Positions 8,656 to 16,938 of a DNA stretch of 64,000 nt are shown piece by piece. The stretch is taken from contig CALSSW010000004.1 of NCBI GenBank assembly GCA_943789105.1, forward strand, positions 123,365-187,364, written 5' to 3'. The position numbers were made by a program, and so were the translations under genes. Source of the DNA: an uncultured Ulvibacter sp. Its GTDB lineage: Bacteria; Bacteroidota; Bacteroidia; Flavobacteriales; Flavobacteriaceae. The notes beneath the pieces are model-generated. The model was not told where the DNA came from and made no database searches. It worked only from the letters and a program-made list of their open reading frames with translations. Within the stretch, counting starts at the first letter, position 1. Each line of letters begins with the position of its first letter.

Positions 8656-9477
8656 TTATCCTGTAATATTATACCCACCATCTACATGTCTTATTTCTCC
8701 GGTAATAGAGAGTCCTGGTTTAAATAGGTGTACAATCTCATGGGCAAGATCCATAGGTTTTGCATTACCAAGTGGGCTCATTTTATTTGCAGTCTCAATG
8801 TCTTGGTCTGTTAATGTTGCATTTCCAGCTTTACTACCCATGTAGGTTGAGAACCTAATTACATTAACTCGAATGCCATGAGATCTTCCTAGCTCATCGG
8901 CTAGCTCTACGGTTATTCTTTCTAATGCCGCCTTTGCAATACTAATATTTCGGTAGGGATGAAACGTTACCTTAGCAGCTGCTATATAGCTCAAAGAACA
9001 AATAGAAGCGCCCTTTTGTAATACATCGTATTTAAGCAAATAATGAGATAATCTTATAAGAGAGTAGGCAGATACATTCATGGTGTCACAAAACTCATCT
9101 TTTGTAACATCTAGAAGGGGTTTCACCTCTTTTTTACGAATGGTCTTATCCATGGCTATTGCATGCAGAAAACCGTTTAGTTTCACTCCTTTATTAGAGA
9201 GTTCTTGAGCAAAAGTATCAATGTTCTCATCCAAAGAAGCGTCTAGTATTTCAACATGAGTCTCACCAAGCTCCTGAGAAACAGCTAGTTTAAAATCTTC
9301 ATAATTTTTATTGAGAAACCCTTTTGCTTTTTCTGATAAATTTGTGTGATGTTTACTCACACCAAGTCCAGTACAAACAACCTTACCACCTTTTTTGATA
9401 ATCTGTTTTGCCACAAACATGGCCAGTGAGTGTTTGTCTGCAATACCGGTAATTAGAAATGTTGTGTTTGAAAGCAT
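8656..9477 (-). CDS. FabI-like enoyl-ACP reductase / SDR oxidoreductase
   Basis: This 273-residue short-chain dehydrogenase resembles FabI more than FabG. It has an N-terminal TGIADKHSLA nucleotide loop, an SLSYIAA strand, and the catalytic Tyr175 separated by six residues from Lys182, the Tyr-x6-Lys spacing of enoyl-ACP reductases. The C-terminus ends in GEIRHVDGGY, like the FabI tail. Predicted role is NAD(P)H-dependent reduction of an enoyl thioester, in elongation or in a specialised acyl chain. It follows a FabH-like gene by 33 bases and precedes amtB by 31 bases. Whether it is the housekeeping FabI or a paralogue cannot be told without the whole genome. Confidence 0.8.
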   Translation of the reverse strand: MLSNTTFLITGIADKHSLAMFVAKQIIKKGGKVVCTGLGVSKHHTNLSEKAKGFLNKNYEDFKLAVSQELGETHVEILDASLDENIDTFAQELSNKGVKLNGFLHAIAMDKTIRKKEVKPLLDVTKDEFCDTMNVSAYSLIRLSHYLLKYDVLQKGASICSLSYIAAAKVTFHPYRNISIAKAALERITVELADELGRSHGIRVNVIRFSTYMGSKAGNATLTDQDIETANKMSPLGNAKPMDLAHEIVHLFKPGLSITGEIRHVDGGYNITG

Positions 9478-9510
9478 ATTTTTTATATTTAAGAATAGTG
9501 AATCATAAAA

Positions 9511-10482
9511 TTACCATTTGTAGAGGGCGGTTCCCCATGTCCAGCCAGCTCCCACGGCAGCAAATAATAATAAATCGCCGGTTTCAAATGTGTTTTCTTT
9601 TAGCGTTTCGTCAAGAATAATAGGTATAGTCCCTCCAGATGTATTGGCGTATCTATCCATGTTTGTTTTTACTTTTTCAAATGGCAACCCAACCCTACGA
9701 GCTACCTCCTGCAAGATTTTAATACTAGGTTGATGGGGTAGTAGGTATTTAATTTGATCTATACTACAGTTGTTTTTTGATAGTATTTCGTCAATACATT
9801 TAGGAACAACATCTATGGCAGTTTTATAGACCTGCGGCCCATTCATTCTAAAAGTGTGCTCATTGTTTTTTAGGGTTTGTTCACAAGAGGGTTTTTCTGA
9901 ACCTCCGCCAGGAATAGTGAAATGATCTTTACCGGTCCCATCAGTGTGTAATAAAAAGTCTACAAACCCCTTGTCTTCTGTTGTATGAGAGAGTAATAAA
10001 GCACCAGCTCCATCTCCAAAAAAGACAGCATCTCTTCTGTTCCAATCTGTAATGGTAGAAAAGGTATCTGCACCTATTACCAGGACATTTTTATACATTC
10101 CAGATTTAATGTATTGTACTGCTGTAGCGGTTGCAAATAGTGCTCCAGAGCACACCGCTGAGATATCAAAAGCAACAGCATTGCTTGCTTTTAATTTTTC
10201 TTGAACAAAGCATGCGCAAGAAGGCGCCAACCTATCTGGAGTTGCTGTGGCTATAATAATAAGATCAATGTCTTGCGGCTTTAGGCCAGCATCTTGGATT
10301 GCAATTAAGCCTGCTTGGTAGGCCAAATCACTTGTAGTTTCTCCAGTTGAAATCCTGCGCTCTTTTATACCTAGGTTTTCATAAATCCATTTGTCTGAAG
10401 ATCCAACGCTCTCGAAAAAATCATTTTTTACCACGTTTTTAGGGGTGTAAGACCCTGTTCCTTTTATGTAAGCATTTATCAT
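9511..10482 (-). CDS. fabH: 3-oxoacyl-ACP synthase III (FabH) family
   Basis: The 323-residue thiolase-fold enzyme has the complete FabH triad: Cys111 in AVCSGAL, His in LLPHQPS and Asn in YANTSGG. Length fits FabH. FabH condenses an acyl-CoA starter with malonyl-ACP to begin fatty acid synthesis. In branched-chain-lipid bacteria such as flavobacteria the starter is often derived from branched-chain keto acids, and the fused E1 dehydrogenase nearby belongs to the family that can supply them (inference). It is first in a minus-strand run with the FabI-like gene and amtB. A specialised paralogue remains possible since flavobacteria usually hold more than one FabH. Confidence 0.85.
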   Translation of the reverse strand: MINAYIKGTGSYTPKNVVKNDFFESVGSSDKWIYENLGIKERRISTGETTSDLAYQAGLIAIQDAGLKPQDIDLIIIATATPDRLAPSCACFVQEKLKASNAVAFDISAVCSGALFATATAVQYIKSGMYKNVLVIGADTFSTITDWNRRDAVFFGDGAGALLLSHTTEDKGFVDFLLHTDGTGKDHFTIPGGGSEKPSCEQTLKNNEHTFRMNGPQVYKTAIDVVPKCIDEILSKNNCSIDQIKYLLPHQPSIKILQEVARRVGLPFEKVKTNMDRYANTSGGTIPIILDETLKENTFETGDLLLFAAVGAGWTWGTALYKW

Positions 10483-10691
10483 AAACTAAATTTAACCAGC
10501 AAAATTCAGCCTTTTTTTACAATAACAAACAATAAAAATAGATTAATTAACATTGGGTAACATATTGAAAAAAAAAGACGTTTAAAATAGCGATTATGAT
10601 AATTATTTAAGTCTTTAAGCTTTAAAAATGAAGTATTGATAATGGAATAATTTGAAATTTTTCTAATTTTATATGATATAAAACAAAAACA

Positions 10692-10759
10692 CCCCTATTT
10701 TTTTACTATAAAATCTAAAAACACTACTTTTTTTAGGACTAAGTTTAAAAAAATAGGGG
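10692..10759. repeat. inverted repeat with 42-base spacer
   Basis: CCCCTATTTTTTT at 10692-10704 is perfectly complementary to AAAAAAATAGGGG at 10747-10759. The right arm continues into a run of seven G. The enclosed bases can form a second, smaller CTAAAAA/TTTTTAG hairpin. It lies about 210 bases upstream of the FabH-like gene start; function is unknown. Confidence 0.6.
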
Positions 10760-10953
10760 GGGTGTAGGAAAATATTAAAAAATAGTAATTATTTATTTTT
10801 AGTTTTAAATTATAAAATCTAAAGGGCTTTAAAATATTCAAAATAGCATCGTATTTCAAATCATTCGAAGCTTGAGGACAATAAACTAACTCGAAACTAT
10901 TAGTGAAATACACCTTACGGTTTTTTAGTGTCGTAACTTTGCTTTGCTAATAA

Positions 10954-10971
10954 AAAAACATAGTTGTTTTT
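10954..10971 (-). terminator. weak A/T-rich terminator candidate
   Basis: AAAAACA at 10954-10960 pairs with TGTTTTT at 10965-10971. Read on the minus strand the hairpin is followed by a T-run. It lies 46 bases after the stop codon of the repeat protein. The stem is short and A/T-rich, so confidence is low. Confidence 0.35.
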
Positions 10972-11016
10972 ATATCTTATTAGCGCTTATATTAGTTTTG
11001 TTTAATAGCTTAGTGC

Positions 11017-11349
11017 TTAGTATAATAGGTGGATTTTAGATTTATCTTCCCATTTTGCTTTATAAGCAGCATCCACGAAGAAAATTTTCAAATCTGCTTT
11101 GTATGCAGCATCCACAAAATATATTTTCTTTTTAGCCTTGTATTCTGCATCAGTGAAAAACCATTTACCATCGTTTTTCCCTGCTTTATATGCTGCATCT
11201 ACCCTGTATACCAGTAGATCTGCTTTGTAGTTGTTATCTACTACAAATACCTTAACATCTGCCTTATAGGCTTGATCTACAGAAAATACCTTCTGAGCGT
11301 TTGTTTTAAAAAAAGTTAGTGTTACAACAATAAAAAAGAATCCTCTCAT
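11017..11349 (-). CDS. short VDxAYKAD-repeat secreted protein, DUF6150/septoil-knot type
   Basis: The 110-residue protein has an N-terminal signal peptide ending in NAQ. About six tandem units of roughly 13 residues follow, each a short beta-strand (for example KIFFVD) followed by a turn AAYKAD or AAYKAK. The third and fourth units are separated by a charged insertion (GKNDGKW). The pattern of strand plus YKA(D/K) turns matches my memory of the DUF6150 family, renamed the 7(1) septoil knot domain after structure prediction and a crystal structure showed a seven-crossing knot. Function of the family is unknown. The gene begins 10 bases after the fused E1 gene on the same strand, so it is probably co-transcribed. 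Family assignment by eye is reasonable but untested. Confidence 0.7.
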   Translation of the reverse strand: MRGFFFIVVTLTFFKTNAQKVFSVDQAYKADVKVFVVDNNYKADLLVYRVDAAYKAGKNDGKWFFTDAEYKAKKKIYFVDAAYKADLKIFFVDAAYKAKWEDKSKIHLLY

Positions 11350-11359
11350 AATATATGTA

Positions 11360-13774
11360 TTAGCGTAGTTTCGGAAATTTTAATGGATCTGCCTCATGCA
11401 TCATATCATATACCTTTTCAAAAACATCCTCTGCAGATGGTTTACTAAAGTAATCTCCATCTGTACCATAAGCAGGACGATGTTGCTTCGCAGTTAAGGT
11501 TTGTGGCTTGCTGTCAAGATGTTGGTATCCATTCTGCTGATCTACAATATGTTGTAAAATATACGCTGATGCCCCCCCAGGAACATCTTCATCTATAACA
11601 AGTAGCCTGTTTGTTTTCTCTACACTTTTTACCATCTGATGGTTTGTATCTAGGGGTAGTAATGATTGTACGTCTATCAATTCTGCGTCAATACCCACTT
11701 GTTGTAGCTCTTTTGCAGCTCGCTCAATAATGCGCAAGGTGCTTCCGTAAGATACTAAAGTAATATCTGTTCCTTGTTTAATGGTCTCTATCACACCAAT
11801 TGGAGTTTTAAATTCTCCTAAATTAGTGGGTAATGGTTCTTTCAATCTATATCCATTTAAGCATTCTACAACCAAAGCTGGTTCATCTGTAGATAACAGT
11901 GTGTTATAAAATCCAGCTGCTTTTGTCATATTTCTAGGCACTAAAATATACATGCCACGTAATAAGTGTATCAAACCTCCCATTTGCGATCCGCTATGCC
12001 ATATACCCTCCAGCCTGTGTCCTCGTGTTCGAACAATAAGGGGCGCTTTTTGTTGCCCGTTTGATCTGTATCTAACCGTCACCAAATCATCACTCATAAT
12101 TTGTAAGGCATATAAAATATAATCTAGGTATTGTATTTCGGCAATAGGACGTAACCCTCTCATGGCCATTCCAATACCCTGTCCAAGAATTGTAGCTTCT
12201 CTAATACCTGTGTCACTTACTCTAAGTTCACCGTATTTTTCCTGCATACCCTCCAAACCTTGATTTACATCTCCAATTGTTCCTGCATCTTCCCCAAAGA
12301 TTAAAGCCTCAGGATATTTACTGAAAATAGCATCAAAGTTATCTCGAAGAATGATACGAGCATCAACATCTTCTGCCTCTGCGTTATAGGTAGGTAGCAC
12401 CTCTGTAATTGTCTTTGCATTTATAGCACTCTCACTGAAAAGGTTTGAAGAGTAACTTGGTTGTGTGGTCTCAAAATAGTTATTTAACCAGCTTTGAAGC
12501 TGTTCTTTTTCTTGGCTTTGCTCATTAATTACATACCGTAGTGCTTTTCTTGCCCCTCCAGCAATACTTCTTCTTAAAGGTTCTTTTTCTGCGGCTAGTT
12601 CATTTGTAATAAGGTCTATAAAACTCCTGTTTTCAGAGCTTTTTGCCAACTCTGTAAGTAAAGCTATTACTTGTTGCTGCTCTTGTTTTTGAGGAGCAAC
12701 GAAAGCCTCCCAAGCTGCTTTTTTACCATTACGCACCTGTGTTTTTATATCTTTTTCTATAGCTAGCAATTCATTATGTGAGGCAACACCAATCTCTAGG
12801 AGCCAGTCGCGCATTTTTACATTGCAATCAAAAGCAGCCTCCCAATCCAAGCGTTCTTTGTTTTTGTATCTCTCATGAGACCCGCTGGTAGAATGTCCTT
12901 GTGGCTGTGTTAATTCTTTTACGTGTATTAGAACCGGTACATGTTCTTTTCTTGCTATGTCTGAGGCTTTTTGGTAGGCATCAATTAGTGTTGGGTAATC
13001 CCAACCCATTACACGAATAATTTCATAGCCATTACCATTTTCATCTCGCTGAAATCCTTTGAGGATTTCAGAAATATCTTCTTTAGTGGTTTGGTATTTT
13101 GCATGCACTGAAATCCCATACTGATCATCCCAAACACTAACAACCATAGGTACTTGTAAAACACCTGCTGCATTTATAGTTTCCCAAAACAAACCTTCGC
13201 TTGTACTTGCGTTACCAATAGTTCCCCAAGCCACCTCATTTCCTTTAGAGGATAAATGACTCAGGTGGTCGAGCCCATCAACCTGTCTGTATATTTTTGA
13301 TGCCTGTGCTAGTCCAAGAAGTCTTGGCATTTGTCCTGCAGTTGGGGAGATGTCTGCGCTAGAGTTTTTTAGTTCTGATAGGTTTTTCCAACTTCCATCT
13401 TGGTTAATGGTTGGTGTTGCAAAGTGACCACCCATTTGCCGGCCACCACTCATAGGGTCTGCATGTAAATCTGTGTGGCCATAAAGTCCAGCAAAAAATT
13501 GCTGTATCGTTAATGCTCCAATTGCCATCATAAAGGTTTGATCACGGTAGTAACCACTACGCCAATCTCCTGCTTTAAAGGCTTTTGCCCAGGCCAATTG
13601 AGGTATTTCTTTACCATCCCCAAAAATTCCAAATTTAGCTTTTCCTGTCAATACTTCACGACGTCCTAAAAGACTGCACTCTCTACTTGTAACAGCAATT
13701 TTATAATCATTTAAAACTTCTGTTTTAAAATCATCAAAAGACATGTCTTTATTTGTTTTAGGATCTGTTTGCAT
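11360..13774 (-). CDS. fused alpha/beta E1 2-oxoacid dehydrogenase (branched-chain type)
   Basis: The 804-residue protein joins E1-alpha (about residues 1-400) and E1-beta (about 450-804) in one chain, as is usual in Bacteroidota. It decarboxylates a 2-oxoacid, most likely a branched-chain one, with thiamine diphosphate and passes the acyl group to a lipoyl E2. The beta half has the GEDAGTIGDVNQ and RIIERAA-type segments typical of transketolase-like beta chains. In the alpha half the cofactor/metal loop reads GNASTSEG instead of GEGAASEG, and the NN of the NNGY motif is DD (WDDQYGIS). E2 and E3 are not nearby. It has its own promoter just upstream and is followed after 10 bases by the repeat protein. 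Confidence 0.9.
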   Translation of the reverse strand: MQTDPKTNKDMSFDDFKTEVLNDYKIAVTSRECSLLGRREVLTGKAKFGIFGDGKEIPQLAWAKAFKAGDWRSGYYRDQTFMMAIGALTIQQFFAGLYGHTDLHADPMSGGRQMGGHFATPTINQDGSWKNLSELKNSSADISPTAGQMPRLLGLAQASKIYRQVDGLDHLSHLSSKGNEVAWGTIGNASTSEGLFWETINAAGVLQVPMVVSVWDDQYGISVHAKYQTTKEDISEILKGFQRDENGNGYEIIRVMGWDYPTLIDAYQKASDIARKEHVPVLIHVKELTQPQGHSTSGSHERYKNKERLDWEAAFDCNVKMRDWLLEIGVASHNELLAIEKDIKTQVRNGKKAAWEAFVAPQKQEQQQVIALLTELAKSSENRSFIDLITNELAAEKEPLRRSIAGGARKALRYVINEQSQEKEQLQSWLNNYFETTQPSYSSNLFSESAINAKTITEVLPTYNAEAEDVDARIILRDNFDAIFSKYPEALIFGEDAGTIGDVNQGLEGMQEKYGELRVSDTGIREATILGQGIGMAMRGLRPIAEIQYLDYILYALQIMSDDLVTVRYRSNGQQKAPLIVRTRGHRLEGIWHSGSQMGGLIHLLRGMYILVPRNMTKAAGFYNTLLSTDEPALVVECLNGYRLKEPLPTNLGEFKTPIGVIETIKQGTDITLVSYGSTLRIIERAAKELQQVGIDAELIDVQSLLPLDTNHQMVKSVEKTNRLLVIDEDVPGGASAYILQHIVDQQNGYQHLDSKPQTLTAKQHRPAYGTDGDYFSKPSAEDVFEKVYDMMHEADPLKFPKLR

Positions 13775-13805
13775 GTTTGGGATATTAGCTAGTTTGGGCC
13801 TAAGG

Positions 13806-13836
13806 CAAAAGTACTAAAAATCAAGATGCTAAACAA
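13806..13836 (-). promoter_or_regulatory. Bacteroidota-type promoter for E1 gene
   Basis: On the minus strand TACTTTTG (complement of 13806-13813) fits TAnnTTTG, with a TTG (complement of 13834-13836) 20 bases upstream as the -33 element. It lies 31 bases before the E1 start codon. Confidence 0.65.
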
Positions 13837-13884
13837 TGGTTAATTGTTGCGATATTGTTAGTGTAATAGCGGTTTAAGTGATAA

Positions 13885-14109
13885 TTATTTAAAAAATGAC
13901 ATAATTTCATTACTTGCGATACGAATCAGTAAGACAAAAGGGAGCCCATGTAATAATATGTCAAACCAGTCTTTAAAGCCCATATCTGTAGCACCACCAG
14001 CAAGCCATTTTAGTTTGCCCCAAAGATGCGGTTCAGGGAAAAATGGTGCCAAACCTAGGCTTAGACAAGCTATTATAATAACCCTCCAATTGTTGTGTAT
14101 TGATTTCAT
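13885..14109 (-). CDS. small two-helix membrane protein
   Basis: The 74-residue protein has a hydrophobic helix at about residues 8-25 and another at about 48-65. A WGKLKW motif lies between them. I recall similar short flavobacterial proteins, sometimes mislabelled RND transporter, but no function is known. It starts 12 bases after the predicted M1-like/barrel gene on the same strand, so it probably shares that transcript. The conserved-looking PEPHLWGKLKW stretch supports a real gene despite its size. Confidence 0.65.
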   Translation of the reverse strand: MKSIHNNWRVIIIACLSLGLAPFFPEPHLWGKLKWLAGGATDMGFKDWFDILLHGLPFVLLIRIASNEIMSFFK

Positions 14110-14121
14110 ATCCTGATGTCA

Positions 14122-16938
14122 TTAGTACCACTCTCTGGTGAATAGTCCTAGGAGTGTTTTTGGAGAAAGGGTAATTTTAAAACGTATTTTTTGATCATAA
14201 TTATCTAGGCCAGCTTCCCAACCTAGGCTAGAATACAAAGGGAAATATACCTCGAAATAATTCTGAACTAAATTGATACGTATTCCAGAGTCAAAGACAG
14301 CCTTAGTGCCCGTATCGGTGTTATGTACTAATCCAGCATCACCATAAATTAAAATCCAACGCCATAGGTTTGTACTAGCGTTGATGGTTGTTATCCAACT
14401 ATTGGCAAAGTCTACCTCTAGATTAGATTTAAAACCTCCCTCTGCTTCAATAAGTTGTTGGCTAAAAACCCCCGAGTCTTCACTACGGCCATAATAGTCG
14501 TAATCAAAAAGATAGTCTGTGGGGCGGTCTAAGGCGAAACTAAAAAAGTCATCACTTTGTTTGGTATTATTGAACAAAAAAGCCCCTCCAAAGAGTCTTA
14601 TGTTAAGCTGTCGGTTGTTTTCAAAAAGTTTTCTGTAATCAAAGGTGAGGGCTATTTTACTAAATTTACCTGAGATTTGATAATCAACAACACTCCTGTA
14701 ATAGTTTATTAAGTTTGGGTTACTGTACACATAACTAGCATTGAAAATGCTATAGTTAGGGTCTTGTTGTGGATTATTTGGATTTGCATCTCTTGAGACA
14801 GTTACATTTCTAAGGCTAATAAACTGCTTTTCATTATTTCTAATATCTTGGTTTGAAAATGCAAAGGTCATAAAAGGGGTAAAGCGTTTGTAAAATAGTC
14901 CAGTATCATAGCTGAAATAATTTCCAGAGAAACCATACCGAATACTCCTGAGCTTTCCTTGTTCAAACTGATTGGTGTACTGCACAGAGGCACTACCAAT
15001 AAGGGTTTTAGATGTAAAACCATATTGAGGCTCCAACTTATAGTGCACCCCTTTAGGAAGTATTGTTTTGTTATATAGCTTTAATCCAGTAGTTAAACCA
15101 TCATAGAGGTTGTATTTAAATACAGGCATGAAAAATATCTGGTTAAACCGATGGTCTTGTACATCTTTAAATAATCGTAACTGAAGGGGCCTGTTAAAAA
15201 CACTTCCAAATGTTTTTATATTATTTGCTCTGTTGTATTCTGTTATATAGCCTTGCTTGTTTAACTCTAGGCGTTTCAGACCCTTGGAGGGTACAGTTAC
15301 TATACCAATACTATCTATTGGTGTAGACCATTTTTTAAATAAGAGTGCCCCATCTTTACTATTTCCAGTTATAGATACAGGTAATATATTGTCTCGTTTG
15401 TTTATAATGGTTACATCTATAGAGTCTGCTCTTTTTGTGGTTTTTTTAATTTTAAAGTCAATGGTACTGCGTTTTTGAACATAATTATTGAAAAACCAAT
15501 CTATATTTTTTGAACTTAGGGTTTCAATACTATGTTTAAAATCTAATGGTGTGCTGGGTTTTAGTTTATACATGTTATAATACCGCTTTATACTTGTATC
15601 CAAAACATCAGTACCCAAAAAATCTTTTAAGTATTCCAGACCTTTTCCCGCATAATAATTATTAGCAATTTTTTTATTAAACTTAGTTAATGAATCTTTT
15701 GGTGTGCTCAGGGGTTGATGAATGTTATTACGGGCCATGTTTAAATACAAAAGCGAGTATTGGTCATTAAACTCTAAATCTGCAATATGTGCCCATCGTA
15801 TGATCCAAAAATCACTTAAACTGCCTAACACTTTCATTTTTGGGTAATACGTGTTTACGTATTCTATCATTAAGTAAATTTGTAGGGCACCAAATAGCCA
15901 AACATCCTTTCTTGGATCTAGTAACAGAGTGTTTTCGAGATATGTTCTGGACAGGGTCTTAAATTGTGTAATGTCATACTCAAACCCCGTTGGGAATGGA
16001 CTTAAAAACCTAGGTAATTGATTTAATCCATAAACAGGGTTGTTTTTAGTATCCTCATCACTAACGATTATTTTTTTAAATGGATAAGACCCCACTTTTT
16101 GTTTTAGAAAAAACACCATTCTATCCAAAGTAATTGCCCTCATGGAAGATGTTATGTTTGATTTTGACAAGTTACTTTGTACCTCGAGATTACTTATAAT
16201 AAAAGTTTCAAAAAAGTTTGTCTTACCTAAAAACAAAGTTGCCTTTATTCTCTGATCACCAGAGAGAGTAAGTGTTTTTATTCCCTTTGAAATAGTAGAG
16301 TCAATTATGTCTAACTCTGTATTTACTTGAAACTCCTGTGGAAGGTGCAAGGTGATATTAAAACGTGTGGCTCTTTGATAGAGATCATTGGAATTTTTAT
16401 TACTGTATAGCCGCCATTTTTGGTCATACACAGCAGGAGACACATACCAATACCTTAGTTTGTAGTTTCCGTCTTTATCAACCCCATAGCGGGTATAGGT
16501 GTCTTGAGCTACTTTTACAGTGTACCTAAAGTTGATACCAACGCTAGTTCCATTTCTTAGTGGTTTTGGAAGTATTACGTATAGCAAATCGACCTCAGAC
16601 CCACGATTCCATTCAAGAGTGTTTCCTGTATCGTCCAATACTGTTTTTAGAGTAGTATTGCCTCTTTTAGTGTCTTTCTCGAAATGAAAAGCACTCACAT
16701 AATTGTCTTCAAGCCTAACTCCTAATGGAGATTTTTTTGTGCTAAAACTATTTGCCCAATTATGAAAGTATAACGTATCTAAACTTGTGCCTGTTGTATT
16801 TTCAAAGAGCACATGTTGCTTAACATCAAGAGTGCGAGAACTGTCATCTAAACTAGCATCTATTGTGATTGTATGTTGTGACCAGATAGGCAAACTCACA
16901 ACAAAAAATAGTATAAGTATGTAGTGTTTAGGAATCAA
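14122..16938 (-). CDS. M1 peptidase-like protein fused to outer-membrane beta-barrel, no HExxH
   Basis: The 938-residue protein begins with a signal peptide ending near WSQ. About residues 20-500 resemble the beta-sandwich plus gluzincin-like catalytic domain of M1 peptidases. The region equivalent to the active site (YGLNQLPRF, then RKDVWLFGALQIYLMIEYV) contains no HExxH zinc motif anywhere, so it is predicted to be catalytically inactive. From about residue 600 the sequence is alternating aromatic/polar beta-strands ending in an aromatic residue (REWY), as in outer-membrane barrels. It would therefore display a periplasmic or surface binding domain from a barrel (inference). It overlaps the upstream secreted nuclease/phosphatase gene by four bases, which implies a shared operon. 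Confidence 0.75.
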   Translation of the reverse strand: MIPKHYILILFFVVSLPIWSQHTITIDASLDDSSRTLDVKQHVLFENTTGTSLDTLYFHNWANSFSTKKSPLGVRLEDNYVSAFHFEKDTKRGNTTLKTVLDDTGNTLEWNRGSEVDLLYVILPKPLRNGTSVGINFRYTVKVAQDTYTRYGVDKDGNYKLRYWYVSPAVYDQKWRLYSNKNSNDLYQRATRFNITLHLPQEFQVNTELDIIDSTISKGIKTLTLSGDQRIKATLFLGKTNFFETFIISNLEVQSNLSKSNITSSMRAITLDRMVFFLKQKVGSYPFKKIIVSDEDTKNNPVYGLNQLPRFLSPFPTGFEYDITQFKTLSRTYLENTLLLDPRKDVWLFGALQIYLMIEYVNTYYPKMKVLGSLSDFWIIRWAHIADLEFNDQYSLLYLNMARNNIHQPLSTPKDSLTKFNKKIANNYYAGKGLEYLKDFLGTDVLDTSIKRYYNMYKLKPSTPLDFKHSIETLSSKNIDWFFNNYVQKRSTIDFKIKKTTKRADSIDVTIINKRDNILPVSITGNSKDGALLFKKWSTPIDSIGIVTVPSKGLKRLELNKQGYITEYNRANNIKTFGSVFNRPLQLRLFKDVQDHRFNQIFFMPVFKYNLYDGLTTGLKLYNKTILPKGVHYKLEPQYGFTSKTLIGSASVQYTNQFEQGKLRSIRYGFSGNYFSYDTGLFYKRFTPFMTFAFSNQDIRNNEKQFISLRNVTVSRDANPNNPQQDPNYSIFNASYVYSNPNLINYYRSVVDYQISGKFSKIALTFDYRKLFENNRQLNIRLFGGAFLFNNTKQSDDFFSFALDRPTDYLFDYDYYGRSEDSGVFSQQLIEAEGGFKSNLEVDFANSWITTINASTNLWRWILIYGDAGLVHNTDTGTKAVFDSGIRINLVQNYFEVYFPLYSSLGWEAGLDNYDQKIRFKITLSPKTLLGLFTREWY

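Larger units (their letters stand above)
10483..11016. other. 534-base AT-rich intergenic region
   Basis: No credible gene was found. The region holds the upstream region of the FabH-like gene, a 13-base-pair inverted repeat with G- and C-tracts (10692-10704 with 10747-10759), and a weak terminator-like hairpin near 10954-10971 beyond the repeat-protein gene. A 72-codon minus-strand frame inside it has low-complexity composition and is probably not coding. Confidence 0.6.

Noticed and set aside
10695-10913. 72-codon minus-strand reading frame
   Set aside because: Low-complexity Phe/Leu/Lys/Ile composition, contains both arms of the inverted repeat and no homology is recognised; probably non-coding.
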